A stretch of DNA of 64,000 bases, from assembly GCF_901933205.1 (NCBI RefSeq), contig NC_044577.1:1798001-1862000 (forward strand). The letters run 5' to 3'. The notes below the pieces were generated by a model, which made no database searches, had not been told where the DNA came from, and was given only the letters and a program-made list of their open reading frames with translations. Of this stretch, positions 38,470 to 48,695 are shown piece after piece (position 1 is the stretch's first letter; each line of letters opens with the position of its first letter). This stretch comes from Camarhynchus parvulus. Its lineage: Eukaryota; Chordata; Aves; Passeriformes; Thraupidae. A program made the translations under genes and the position numbers.

Positions 38470-38715
38470 AGACAGGGTGGAACTGACAGAGAGTGGGTTT
38501 CGATGGGATATTGGGAAGGAATTCCTCCCTGTGAGAGTGGGCAGGCCCTGGCACAGGGTGCCCAGAGCAGCTGTGGCTGCCCCTGGATCCCTGGCAGTGC
38601 CCAAGGCCAGGTTGGACAGGGCTTGGAGCAGCCTGGGACAGTGGAAGGTGTCCCTGGAATGGCAGGGGTGGCACTGGATGGGCTTTAAGGCTCAACCAAA
38701 GCACTCCATGGTTCC
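38470..38715 (+). mobile_element. CR1 LINE fragment (3' end)
   Basis: GATGGGATATTGGGAAGGAA, GGCAGGCCCTGGCACAGGG, CTGCCCCTGGATCCCTGG, CAGCCTGGGACAGTGGAAGG, and a slightly altered tail ACCAAAGCACTCCATGGTT. Confidence 0.9.
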
Positions 38716-38895
38716 ACAGAACTGTGCCTGTTTTCCCTCCCCACCTCAGGGCTTTGCTTGCTCAGATCCCTTTCCTGGCTGGAAAGCCGTGCCTTGGTGC
38801 TGAGTCAGCTCCCCAGCAGAGCCTTTCCTGCCCATTGTGAAACACTCCGAGGTGTGCAGGCTGCCTGAGCATGCTTGGGGCTGCTCTTCCTCACA

Positions 38896-38917
38896 GAGGA
38901 GGAGGAGGAGGAGGAGG
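38896..38917. repeat. (GGA)n microsatellite
   Basis: About seven GAG/GGA units, with strand-asymmetric purines. Confidence 0.9.
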
Positions 38918-39436
38918 CCCTGCTGTGGAACTAACCGCTCCTCAATTGTTCCATTAGGAGGGCAAGAGGCTCGGTGGCAGTGAAATAAATACATTTCATT
39001 TCCCTCCACGTTGGAAGGCCAACGTCCCTATTATGCCTGAGAGGTAGATTTACTGCAGCTTTTATTACTGGGTACTTAATTTAGGACAGCTTCTTGTCGT
39101 AGGCCTGGAACAGCAGAGCTGAAGCACATGCTCTGTGGTTTTATGGGGCTTCAGGAAACGTTCTGTCACAGCCAGCATCGCCCCCAATGGTAAGATTTCA
39201 AAATTTGGACCAGTTATGTAGCATTTTTTCAGTACATTTACAGTTTGCTTCTCTGGGGGAGAAGCTTAATTTCCAAATATTTTTAAAGTAAGTAGTTGTA
39301 ATAGTCACTTATTTTAACCAGCGGTGAAAGGGAAATTCTTTTTTTTATACATTTGGATTACACAGGGCATGTAGACTAAAATAATTTACTGTCAGAGCAG
39401 CTTGGATCTTGTTCTTTACTTACAGCTCTTATTCTT

Positions 39437-39532
39437 CAGGTGGAAGGTGTCCCTGCCCATGGCAAGGAGTGGAATGAGATCATATATAAGGTCTCTTCCA
39501 ACCCACATCATTCTGTGATTCTATGATACAAT
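39437..39532 (+). mobile_element. CR1 LINE tail fragment
   Basis: GGTGGAAGGTGTCCCTGCCC, GGAATGAGATCATATATAAG, and the tail CATTCTGTGATTCTATGAT. Confidence 0.88.
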
Positions 39533-39676
39533 TCTGCTGAATTTTGAACTGTGATCCAAACTGCATTTAAAAGTTTGCTAGAGGATTGAGCTATGTCCTT
39601 GCTTTATTTCCTCAATATAATTTGTCTGGCTGAGGGAAGAATAGATTTTTAAAGAGGTCTCTTATCTTGTGCATCA

Positions 39677-39740
39677 TAAAATCATGGAATGGTTTGGGTT
39701 GGAAGCACCTTAAAGCCCATCAAGTTCCAACCCCCCAAAT
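39677..39740 (-). mobile_element. CR1 LINE tail fragment
   Basis: Antisense tail: AATCATGGAATGGTTTGGGT then TGGAAGCACCTTAAAGCCC and ATCAAGTTCCAACCCC. Confidence 0.85.
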
Positions 39741-40761
39741 GAAAATTGTATTAATAGAGGTTCCACAGTACACAAATGGTGATAGCCACATCAATTATAT
39801 GGCTGAATTCCTAAATTAGGCACAGAAAAAAAGGAACAAGTAAGCAAAATATATTGCATTCATTAAAGCTTCCCTACTCTCTGACTCACTCCAATGGCTT
39901 TGCCAATTAAAGTAATTGTCATATGCATTCAAACAAAGCATTTGTAGTAGGAAGCCTTGCTAAAAAAGTACTGAAAATGGCTGGTTTAGAGATTCATATC
40001 ATACATATTTAGAAATATATTTACATGCAACACCTTTTAGGAGGATAAAGAAAATTTGAAGGTTTACATGCAGGGCCAGATGAGTTTACACAATTTGGGT
40101 TTTGTTTATTTCTCATATGATACCTGGGCAAGCTGTTAAACTTGACTAAACATGGCAAGCATGTTCTGGGCTCTGAAAGGCAGTGATTTCATTGTTAGTA
40201 TGACTGCAGCCAATGAAAGCCAAATTATTTAGCATTCTTTCTTCCCAGAGTCTTTCTGTTTCAAAAATAAGCAGGCTTAAAATTTCTATTGAAAACAGGA
40301 CAGATTAGTTATCACTGCTGAGATGTGAGAGAACAGAGGACTTTGTGCTGACACCCAAGCAAGCAAAACTCATTTTAATCTTAAACTTGGCAAAACCAGG
40401 CCTGATCTGCACCACTGCTGTAGCTGCCCACTCTCAAGAGCTGATGAAATATTTTAAATTTCACTTGATGGAGTTTGTACTTTGTTAAATCCTCTGTAAT
40501 ATTTATTTAGCCATAGTCTATAATGTTTACACAGAAAGCTATTCTGGGAAATGCTGATTTTATTTTTTCTTTCTGACTGGATGAAATGAATTATATTTAT
40601 CAGGAATTCAGAGAAGCAGGAATGTTTGGCAGACTGTTTTCTCAGATATAAATAAAGCGTTAACCAAGACAACATGCCTAAATTTGGGTATGTTTAAAAG
40701 AGGTAAAAAGGAGAGAACAGCTTTTTATTTAACACCACACAGATCCTTTCATGTGAAAAGG

Positions 40762-40890
40762 ATCATGGATTGGTTTGGGTTGAAAGGGATCTTAAAACTC
40801 ATCTTGTTTCATGCCCTGCCAGGGCAGGGACACTTTCCACTAGCCCAGGGTGCTCCAAGCCCCATCCAGGCAGGCCTTGGATACAGAGGA
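40762..40890 (-). mobile_element. CR1 LINE fragment (3' end)
   Basis: Antisense CR1: GGATTGGTTTGGGTTGAAAG, CAGGGCAGGGACACTTTCC, TGCTCCAAGCCCCATCCAGG. Confidence 0.88.
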
Positions 40891-41147
40891 AGGAAGGATG
40901 TTGGAAATACCATGTCAGAGAGTCACAGAGGAGCAGGTGTTGCACCTCCAACTCTTTGGGAAGGGCTGGAATTTCAGGATAGAGCTGTGTAAGTGTAAAT
41001 TCACAGCTGTGAGACCCTAAACTGGGGTTTGATTTGGTTTGTCCTGCAATGTGTTGGAAGTCTGACATCCTGGGAGATGTGTTTCCATGAGGACCTTTAG
41101 GAGAAGCTGGATCTGGTGTGGTGAGGAAAACCTGATGCTCCAGTGGG

Positions 41148-41475
41148 AACCACAGTGGCTCCACACAGCTCATGCATCCTGCTGAACTGCATCCATTTGA
41201 GAAAAAAAGGCAGAAAGAACCATGAGGCTTTGTGCCACTAAAAGGAGAATTCCTTAAGCTATGGAATATTATTTACTTTTCTGAAGGGATGGGTCTCTGG
41301 ATGTGCTGCTGGGCTTGCAGCTCTTCTGGAGAAAATGGAAGGAGGGGCTGCTCTGAGTCAGCTCAGGCCAGGGAGAAGAAGCTTGGGGGAAAATGTATCA
41401 CAGAGCACTGCAGGTGGAGAGAGGGACTTGTCTTTCTGTATTCTGTTTTTCTGACTCCTCTAATTCCTGCTCAGC
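41148..41475 (+). repeat. old interspersed repeat, copy 1 (pairs with 46413-46690)
   Basis: Ordered block similarity to 46413-46690 in the same orientation (see that entry), running from CCACAGTGGCTCC to a TTCTGACTCCTCT region. Family not recognised; probably an old LTR or DNA element. Confidence 0.6.
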
Positions 41476-41706
41476 AGGTTTAGGGAAGGCAGTGTGATTT
41501 ACTCTGGGTGGTGCAGAAACAACAAAATTCTCAGGAGGTCCAATAACAACTTTTACTTGTCAATGTTGGAACATCCTGACAAAATAAAGCATGTGGCAAA
41601 CTTTAACTCCTCCAGACACAACAGAGGATTTACCAAAGCAGTGACTGGAATTTTTTGGCCTGACTTCCAGAATATTTTGAGAAGAAGAAGGTAGAACTGG
41701 ACACAG

Positions 41707-41807
41707 CATAAGCTTGTTCTCTGTCATCAAGCAAAAGATGAAATAGAATCAAATTCCAGAAAAGATACATAATTTTTTTGTGAAGCAAGTAGAGAGTAAA
41801 GAAAATA
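41707..41807 (+). repeat. 101-bp repeat, copy 1
   Basis: CATAAGCTTGTTCTCTGTCA to AGTAAAGAAAATAA; differs from copy 2 (42636-42736) at only a few positions including a one-base shift in a T-run. Confidence 0.85.
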
Positions 41808-42581
41808 ACAGCTTGACCAGTGCCCAGCCCAGGGCAGGTACACAAAAGTGCCCTTGGCCACCTGGGCACTTGCTGGCTTCGTGTTCTTCCCATTTAATGG
41901 CTTTAAACCAACTGCTCCTCCAGTCCCCAACATCCTCCTACCCTCCCATAAATCAGTCTGATGGCAAACTGTTTATCCTAATGTTTTAGGTTAAACCCAG
42001 CCTTTTCTCTTTCCAGTAGCCTGTGCTCTGAGATTAAAAGTATAACTTCCTGCAGGAGAGTGCTGAGGGGGGATCCAGGAGCAGTCTGCACTAGCCTGAG
42101 ACACAGCAGTTGCCAAAAGCCAGGTCACACAGCTCTGCAGCAAAATTCAACAATCATAACCTCTGAAGGGGGGCGTTTTAGTGACAGGGAATCTATAAAT
42201 GCCAGAAGAACAGGCCAGTTTAAAAAGCTGGTGTGTTAAATTGAGCTGGGAGGGTAAAACAGAGCAGGTTTGCCCAGACAGCACGTCTGTGTTTTCAGAC
42301 AGCTCAATGTGTTTTCTTGCCACATCAGTGTGGTTTAAACACAACCCCGTGCCTGGAGCAGTGGTTCTGGTGGTCATGCTGGAGCTGGCAGTAAACAGCC
42401 CTGTGGCAGGAATGTGAGGAAGATCAGGAAGCAGCTCAGGATACAGTTATCAAGATATATGTGCTCTTAAGAGGCTTGCTTCTCTTCACAAATTAAACTG
42501 GGACTGCAAAGTGTGATTTATCGGGGCTATGGAGAGCGTGTGCTGAGGGGATCATGCTGTTTCTGCAATTAGGCTTTAATA

Positions 42582-42599
42582 AATAATAATAATAATAAT
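42582..42599. repeat. (AAT)n microsatellite
   Basis: A short run of six AAT units directly after AATA; it lies just upstream of the 101-bp repeat copy 2. Confidence 0.9.
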
Positions 42600-42635
42600 G
42601 AGGCTTTATTTTTGAGCCAAGAAAAATCTCCCTAC

Positions 42636-42736
42636 CATAGGCTTGTTCTCTGTCATCAAGCAAAAGATGAAATAGAATCGAATTCCAGAAAAGATACATA
42701 AATTTTTTGTGAAGCAAGTAGAGAGTAAAGAAAATA
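42636..42736 (+). repeat. 101-bp repeat, copy 2
   Basis: CATAGGCTTGTTCTCTGTCA to AGTAAAGAAAATAG; nearly identical to 41707-41807 in the same orientation, about 929 bp away. The family is unknown. Confidence 0.85.
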
Positions 42737-44762
42737 GCACTGAATTAAGCAAAAGACTGGACAATTCTTGGGTTTGACACTTATTTTCCTATTTTTTAGG
42801 CCATGACAGCTGAATTTTCCCAGCAATCTTTTACACAGAACTTCAGATGGATCAGCTCTTTGTGCAAAGCAGTCTTTGTCTGAAAGTAACACAGACTTTT
42901 TTTTTAAAAAGCCCTAATTATAAGAGAATTTATATTTATTGCAACAAAAGTCAAGTCTCCTTTGGGATGGACTTGGAGTAATGGATGGTTGGGTCTTCTA
43001 ATTTATCTAAGTCGTGCAGCATTAGAAAAGCAAATTCAACATATTTACACATGAAGATCCGTGGTCATTTTTTAGAGGGCTGACGTGATCATAGATCAAA
43101 GGGACTTGACCTTTGGAGCACCCTGCCTATCTATCAGTGGGAACCAATGTCTGCTTCCTTTGGAGACCAGGGAAGGGAATGCAGCATGGAAAGGGAATAT
43201 AAAAACCCTGGAAAGAAGAACAGGATTTTTACAATTTTATTTAGACTTATCATTTTTTTCCCTCTCAACATGCTTTGATTATAAACTTGATAAAGAGCAA
43301 TGAGTCAGAGTGCAGAGGAGCAAACATCAATTCTCTTGTTTCTAAATGGAGGTCAGGAACTGAATGCACTCGATGTGTTTGGTTTTAATTCCCCTCATCC
43401 CTCTGATGATATAGATTACATTATGCTCCCCATAAACCAGGCTGTTCACATCCTCGTTTCCAGTTCCTCCCACACTGGCCACCATGAAATGAGGGCTTGG
43501 CTGTGAACCCTCAGATAACCGATGCCAGATTTACATTTCCTTCCTAAGGACTCGACAGAAACATCACGGGATTTGACAGGAAACAATCCCTTGTTCTGCA
43601 AAAGGTGCCCTTTCTAACTCATTTTCAGTACATCCCAAGAATTTAGGTCTGCACTGGTTAAAATCTTTGAGAATTTTAAACAGAGGCAGAATTGGCACCC
43701 AAGGTTCTGTTTAGCTGTTAGAGACCAGCAGATACTAAAGGCAGTAATCCCTAAGGTGTTACCTGTATTTAACATGGCAAAGCTTAGCTAAATGTACATT
43801 TTCCTTCCAAAAGGTAAGGTATTAATGGTATTTTTAACTGATGTGAGATGTATTCTCCAGGCACAATCAGTTTTCAGAACCCTATAAAGCAGCTAAGGGC
43901 AATTCCATTGCTGGGCAAGAAAATCCCCCAAACTGCCTGGGAAAAGCAGAAAGTATGTTTTAAATCAAAATTAAATTATTAGCTTATAAATTAATCACTT
44001 AAGAACTGTAGAACATGGAAGCATAAACAAACTTAAATGCAGAGCAGTGCTGAATATTTTTGTGATGTGCTGCTGCTTTGCTAGAATTTAACTAGAGCTT
44101 GGTACAAGGGCTGTGCTATGTGAAAAATGGATTTGTAGAAAATGTTTCAGATTTTATAGAAGAATACACTTGTAATGTATTATAATTAAGAAATAATTAG
44201 CTTCTAATAATAATAATAACATAAATTATAACATCTGCATTATCTCAGCCTTCACATAAAACTAAAAATAAAATAAAGGTTTTTAAACACCTCTCAGTTA
44301 TTCCATCTCTAAATAAAAAAACCCTTAATCCAACAATGCTACTGCAGCTGGACTTGGGTGAGGCTTGACACCTGTTAGTGCCTCCAAAAACTTGGAGGGG
44401 GGCAAAAAGAAGGTCAAGAGCAAAGAATTTATCCTATTTTTGGGGTGTTTGTTGCAAGGAAGGTGGTGAGAGGAACAGATTCCTTGTGGAAAGGATACTA
44501 TGATTTTTTTCTTTCACCCCTGTGCAATTTAACTGACCATGGGCAGCTGTTCCCTTCCCTGTGCCTTTGCAGTGTGATGCAAGGAAGATTTTGATTATTT
44601 TTATATGGACTTAGAGAAATATTGATGGATTAACATGCCAGTTCTTAGGTTTCCCTTCCCTGCTCTTGACATACACAGGCAGTGGTTTGCAAAGGGGTGG
44701 GAGAAGAGGATTTTGCTTCTTTAGTTTAATTAGATTTTAGGAAAAATTAATTATTTTAGCCC

Positions 44763-44942
44763 ACTGTAAGGGCTGTCAAGCACTAGAACAGGCTGCCCAG
44801 TTAAGTGGCAGAGTCACCATCCCTGGAAGTGTTCAAAAAATGTGTGGATGTGGCACTTGGGGACATGGTTAGGGGTGGGCTTGGCAGTGCTGGGTTAATG
44901 TTTGGACTTGATAATTTTAGAGGGCTTTTCCAACCTTCATGA
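44763..44942 (+). mobile_element. CR1 LINE fragment (3' end)
   Basis: AGAACAGGCTGCCCAGTTAA, GAGTCACCATCCCTGGAAGT, GGATGTGGCACTTGGGGACA, GCAGTGCTGGGTTAATG and the tail TTTTCCAACCTT form a typical CR1 3' end. Confidence 0.92.
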
Positions 44943-45310
44943 GTTCTACTCCAGACATAAGGCAGCTCACCAGTCTTGAAATCAGGACTGAAAAGCTGAT
45001 TAATAAAATTTCCTTGCTGATCATGCCTAGGTCAAATTCCCTGGAACCCAGGGCAAATTCTCCACAGGCAGTTTCCACATCTGCCACACACATTGGAGAA
45101 TGTATGGACAGCACAAACCCATTCAGCAGAAGACAAATTGTGCTACTCCTGTGCCATTTATCATTTCAGCTGAGCTCTGTATTCCTTGGAGACTCTTTTT
45201 AAAATAGAAGAAATCATAGAAATTAATTTCTCCTCTTGGGCTGAATGATAAAAGCCTGAAGAACAAACAGAGAGTGGCATTTTGTGTTCTGGAGGCACAG
45301 CCCCACTTAC

Positions 45311-45382
45311 CATGCCCAGAAATATCATCTCCTCCTCTCTCAGCCTCTCTGTTTCCCTGCGCTGCCTGTGCCCACGCCAGAC
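45311..45382 (-). CDS. IQCA1: IQCA1 exon 5 (residues 213-236, second part of IQ motif)
   Basis: The acceptor ACAATGCAG ends at 45383 and the donor is the consensus GTAAGT at 45310. The 72-nt phase 0-0 exon encodes 24 residues beginning VWRGHRQRRE and ending EEEMIFLGM. With the last residues of exon 4 it completes IQKVWRGHRQR, a perfect match to the calmodulin/light-chain-binding consensus IQxxxRGxxxR. EEMIFLGM immediately after the IQ helix is another family signature. Confidence 0.9.
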
Positions 45383-46101
45383 CTGCATTGTAAACAAAAC
45401 TCTGATGAGACAAATGGGCCTTGGTACAGCTTCCTTGTCTGGGGCAGACACAGGAAAAAACAAATAGAGGAAGGAAAGGCACAATATACCATTGAAACTA
45501 TTGCTTTTTAACAGGTTGCCATCTGCTATTCTTTTTTTTTTTTTTTACAAATTTTGAGGTTTGTTATCCCCTCATGCTGCTCTGGGTGGCTTCTAAAAAC
45601 TGTCACTGCTTCATGAAGTTCAGACATAAGATTTAGGCTGAGCTCCTGCTCTCATCAGGCTGAATTGTCTGCATTATTCATGTGCAAGAACTCTTTGTGG
45701 AATTTAGCACTGACCTCCCTCTGTCCTTTTTTCCAGATATGGGATGAACTCTTCCCCTGGAGATCACAGAAAAAGGCATGAATTCAGAGATGCACTGAAT
45801 TCCAAGGGGAGGCCAGAAAGAGCAACTGAGGTCATAAAAATCAGAATGGAAAAACAACGTGTAAGTTACAAAGCCATCCTGCATTGCCAGTGCAGGACTG
45901 GTTCCACTGATCTTACATCTGGGGGTCCTGTCTCATTTTTTAAGTGGTTTAAATGATGTATTTCACCTTGCTGGACACCCTAAAAAGGATCATTTCAGAA
46001 AGCTTCTCATCGTGTCAGCTGTGTTTCTGCCTACAGCTACTCTCCTGACCAAAACACTGTCATTTGGCTTTGCCAGAATTGCTGCTACACAAGAAACTCA
46101 C
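45383..46101 (-). other. IQCA1 intron 4 (splits the IQ motif)
   Basis: A 719-bp intron. It contains a T-tract at 45531-45546; otherwise I see nothing. It falls in phase 0 exactly between K and V of the IQ motif. Confidence 0.8.
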
Positions 46102-46287
46102 CTTTTGAATGCAAGTGGCAGCATCATCTGGACTTTTAGCCATCGTTTGCTCCTGTTTTTTACTTTGCCTTTTCTCTTCAAGGTAAATTCTCCTCATGAA
46201 GGCTGCTCGAGCGCGGCCCTGGCGAGCCCGTTCTGCCACCTGGATCACTCGAATGCCCTCCTCGAGTGTCATGGCTCTGACAGCTTC
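46102..46287 (-). CDS. IQCA1: IQCA1 exon 4 (residues 151-212, first part of IQ motif)
   Basis: The acceptor is GTTGAAG ending at 46288, preceded by a run of twelve T on the minus strand; the donor is GTGAGT at 46101. The 186-nt exon is phase 0-0 and encodes 62 residues. It carries RVIQVAERARQGRARAAFMR (about 163-182), a strong family signature, then a basic, glutamine-rich helix and CIQK, the first residues of the IQ motif. An alternative AG four bases further in would shift the frame to an early stop, which supports the acceptor chosen. Confidence 0.88.
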
Positions 46288-46412
46288 CTTCAACAGCACA
46301 GCCAAAAAAAAAAAGGAATCAGCAAAGCAAAGTTATGTTTTGTAAATTGCCTGCCTCAGTTAGAAAATGACATCTTAGGAAACAAAGAGCAGAGACTCCT
46401 GTTGATGTGTGA

Positions 46413-46690
46413 TGTGGAAGCCACAGTGGTTCGTGCAGTCCTGCTGAACCTGATCCATTTGAGCAGAAAGACAACCATGGAGCTTTGTCCTTCTAAAAGG
46501 AGAATTTCTTAGGCTGTGGAATGTTTTCCTTTCCTTTTCTGAAGGGAGGGTTTCTGGAGGTGCTGCTGGGATCACAGTTCTTTCAATGATAGTGGAAGGA
46601 GGGGCTGTTCTGAGTCAGAGGGGAAAAATGGATCAGAACAGAAGGGACTCCCCCTTCTCACTCCTGACAACCCTCATACTCCCCGTGGAA
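46413..46690 (+). repeat. old interspersed repeat, copy 2 (pairs with 41148-41475)
   Basis: Shares ordered blocks with 41148-41475: CCACAGTGG, CTGCTGAAC, ATCCATTTGAG, AAAAGGAGAAT, TTTTCTGAAGGGA, GTGCTGCTGGG and GGAAGGAGGGGCT then CTGAGTCAG. Identity is visibly lower than for the young LTRs. The family is not recognised; the strand shown only states that both copies have the same orientation. Confidence 0.65.
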
Positions 46691-47808
46691 AGGCTGAATT
46701 AGTGTTTCTTGATGTTCATCTCCCAACTGGAGGCAGCTGATATTTAATTATTTATATTTATATTGCGTGGCACTTACTTTCAGCAGGGCTTTCTGGGACA
46801 CAATTACACAGAATAGATTTCCTGAGCAGAATCCCATAAACCATGTGCAGAGCAGATTCCTGAGATGAACTCTGCTGGTTTTGATTTATGTTGGAGTGCT
46901 CCTAACAGCAGTGCCACGGACATGGAGAGCTCCAGTTGGTTACACAGCAGCCAGGATTTCCTGAGAGGATGAGGTGCAGAAGTGCTGACAGCCCTGCAGC
47001 AATCCCAGTGGTGAGTGAGCTGGAAGTGCAGCACAGGACACTGGATTTGCACTGGCTGAGGTGATTTGATTGCTGTTTATTGAATCCCCTGGCTCCCTGG
47101 ACCCTGCCAGAGCCTGGTGCTCTGCCTGAGCTGGCTGCTCACTAGACAACCTCATCCCTAATGGACGCCACGCTGGAAAGGGGCATGAGCAGAACTCTGG
47201 GAAGCAGAAAGGCTCCAGGATAAACTGTGCTGAAACAGGATCTCCCCAGAGCAACAGCAGGAGAGCAGAGAACTCAAACAGGGGAGCTCTGCAGCTGCCC
47301 AGCAAAGCCTCTCTCCAGCAGGGAAGCCTGTGCTCTGTCTCTGCAGTCTGCCTGGGGCTGCTTCCATCCCTGGGGACTTTCCCTCTGTTATTTTGTGGGA
47401 TCAACAGGCACAATCACTGCTGGACAATTCAGGGCAGCAGTGTGACTAAGTGGGCCATCAGCACTGTCTCTTATGGCTACACCATCCATGAATCCAAGTT
47501 ATCCAGGCATGTAGGCACAGTTGTTTACTTCAGGGGTCAACATGCCACTCCCAAAAGGTCAAAAGTATATCAAACCCAGAGCAGCCTTCACTGCAGTGCT
47601 CATGTATTTGTCTGTAATGACTTTTGCTCTGCCAAAACTCAGTTTTCTGCTCCTCCCAGCAGCTGCAGCTCTGTAGCTGCACGGGAGAAACTGCACTCAT
47701 TGTCCAGAGGTTATAAACAAGCGAATGCCAGCAGTCGTGCTGACCTGAACTCTGAGTTCTGCCTGCTCCAGGGAGGAATCCTGGGCCAGGACAGCTTGGT
47801 TTCAGTAG

Positions 47809-48269
47809 TGATGCCTCAGGATTGAGCTGTTATATTTTTCAGATTCTGTACTGCTTTAGTGTGTACTTCTGAGCTTCATATTAGGGGATGGTGAGCTCTC
47901 CTCACAGAGCAAGGAGACAAAACAATTCCTGCTCTAGCTGGGGACCAAGGACAAATGATCCAAATCTCAGGCCCAAGAGCACAAACAACATGGACTGAAG
48001 AGGAAAACAAGAAGAATGGGACTTCATAACCTAAAGCTGTAACGGGACAATTAAGTCCAATATGCAAATAGAGCAGAACTTACAAAATTTATAGACCCTG
48101 TGACCAGCTGTCCATTTTGTGACCATTTTGGGTTGATCTTGGGTGCAGCCCAGGCTGGGCTCTTGTGCTGCCCAAGGTGGATCCATTGAGGAGATCCTTT
48201 TAATAAATCCCTACTTTATTCTTTAACTCAATCTAGCCTCTCTTCTAGGTCAGCCTTCTCGAGGCATCA
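47809..48269 (+). mobile_element. solo LTR, family B copy 2
   Basis: 461 bp from TGATGCCTCAGG to GAGGCATCA, with the ends forming a short inverted repeat (TGATGCCTC/GAGGCATCA). It is flanked by GTAG on both sides (47805-47808, 48270-48273), a 4-bp target duplication as in class I endogenous retroviruses. A polyadenylation signal lies in TTAATAAATCCCTACTTTAT near 48200, which sets the plus orientation. It is a near match to 27875-28332 and antisense to IQCA1. No internal region is present. Confidence 0.88.
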
Positions 48270-48581
48270 GTAGGACTAATTACAAGATGAAGGTTAGTTA
48301 GACAAATAAAGCACTGACTTGGCCAAAGTGCTGCTCTTTCTGACACTCTCACACACAGAAAGCAGAGTAGAATCATTCCAGTCTTACCCAGCCTTGAGAT
48401 GTGACTGGATGTTGTTTGGCAGGGCAATCTAAGGTTTCTCTCTGCTTGTGCCTTATCTGTAAACACACTTTTACTTCCTCACTGCTGTAAAAGCACTTCT
48501 CACTTAGTGTCTCATGTTCAGACACATGTGGCTGTGAACTAAACAAACCAAACACAGTATGTAGGTATGAGGTACATTTAC

Positions 48582-48695
48582 CTGTTCCAGCAAACCAGCA
48601 TTCAGCAAAATCTCATGCAGATACTTCTCCCTGTACTGCAGGATTCCCAGGTTTTCTTTAATGAAATACTTTGGGATGGGTATTTCTATGTCTTC
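48582..48695 (-). CDS. IQCA1: IQCA1 exon 3 (residues 113-150)
   Basis: The acceptor TCCTCCAG ends at 48696 and the donor is GTAAAT at 48581. The 114-nt exon is phase 0 at both ends and encodes 38 residues starting EDIEIPIPKYFIKEN and ending NAGLLEQ. The IPIPKYF core followed by a charged helix with REK is characteristic of IQCA1/DRC11 proteins as I remember them. A symmetric 0-0 exon could be skipped without a frameshift. Confidence 0.88.

Larger units (their letters stand above)
33325..45310 (-). other. IQCA1 intron 5
   Basis: About 12 kb. It holds CR1 fragments (44763-44942, 40762-40890, 39677-39740, 39437-39532, 38470-38715, 37185-37265), two copies of a 101-bp repeat (41707, 42636), an old repeat at 41148-41475, and microsatellites (TTTTA)n at 36073, (GGA)n at 38896 and (AAT)n at 42582. 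No exon was found on the minus strand, consistent with direct in-frame joining of exons 5 and 6. Stretches 33.4-36.0, 39.8-40.7 and 42.8-44.7 kb show nothing I recognise. Confidence 0.7.
46288..48581 (-). other. IQCA1 intron 3
   Basis: About 2.3 kb. It contains the family B solo LTR at 47809-48269 and an old interspersed repeat at 46413-46690. The rest is unrecognised, and I see no coding sequence. Confidence 0.75.
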
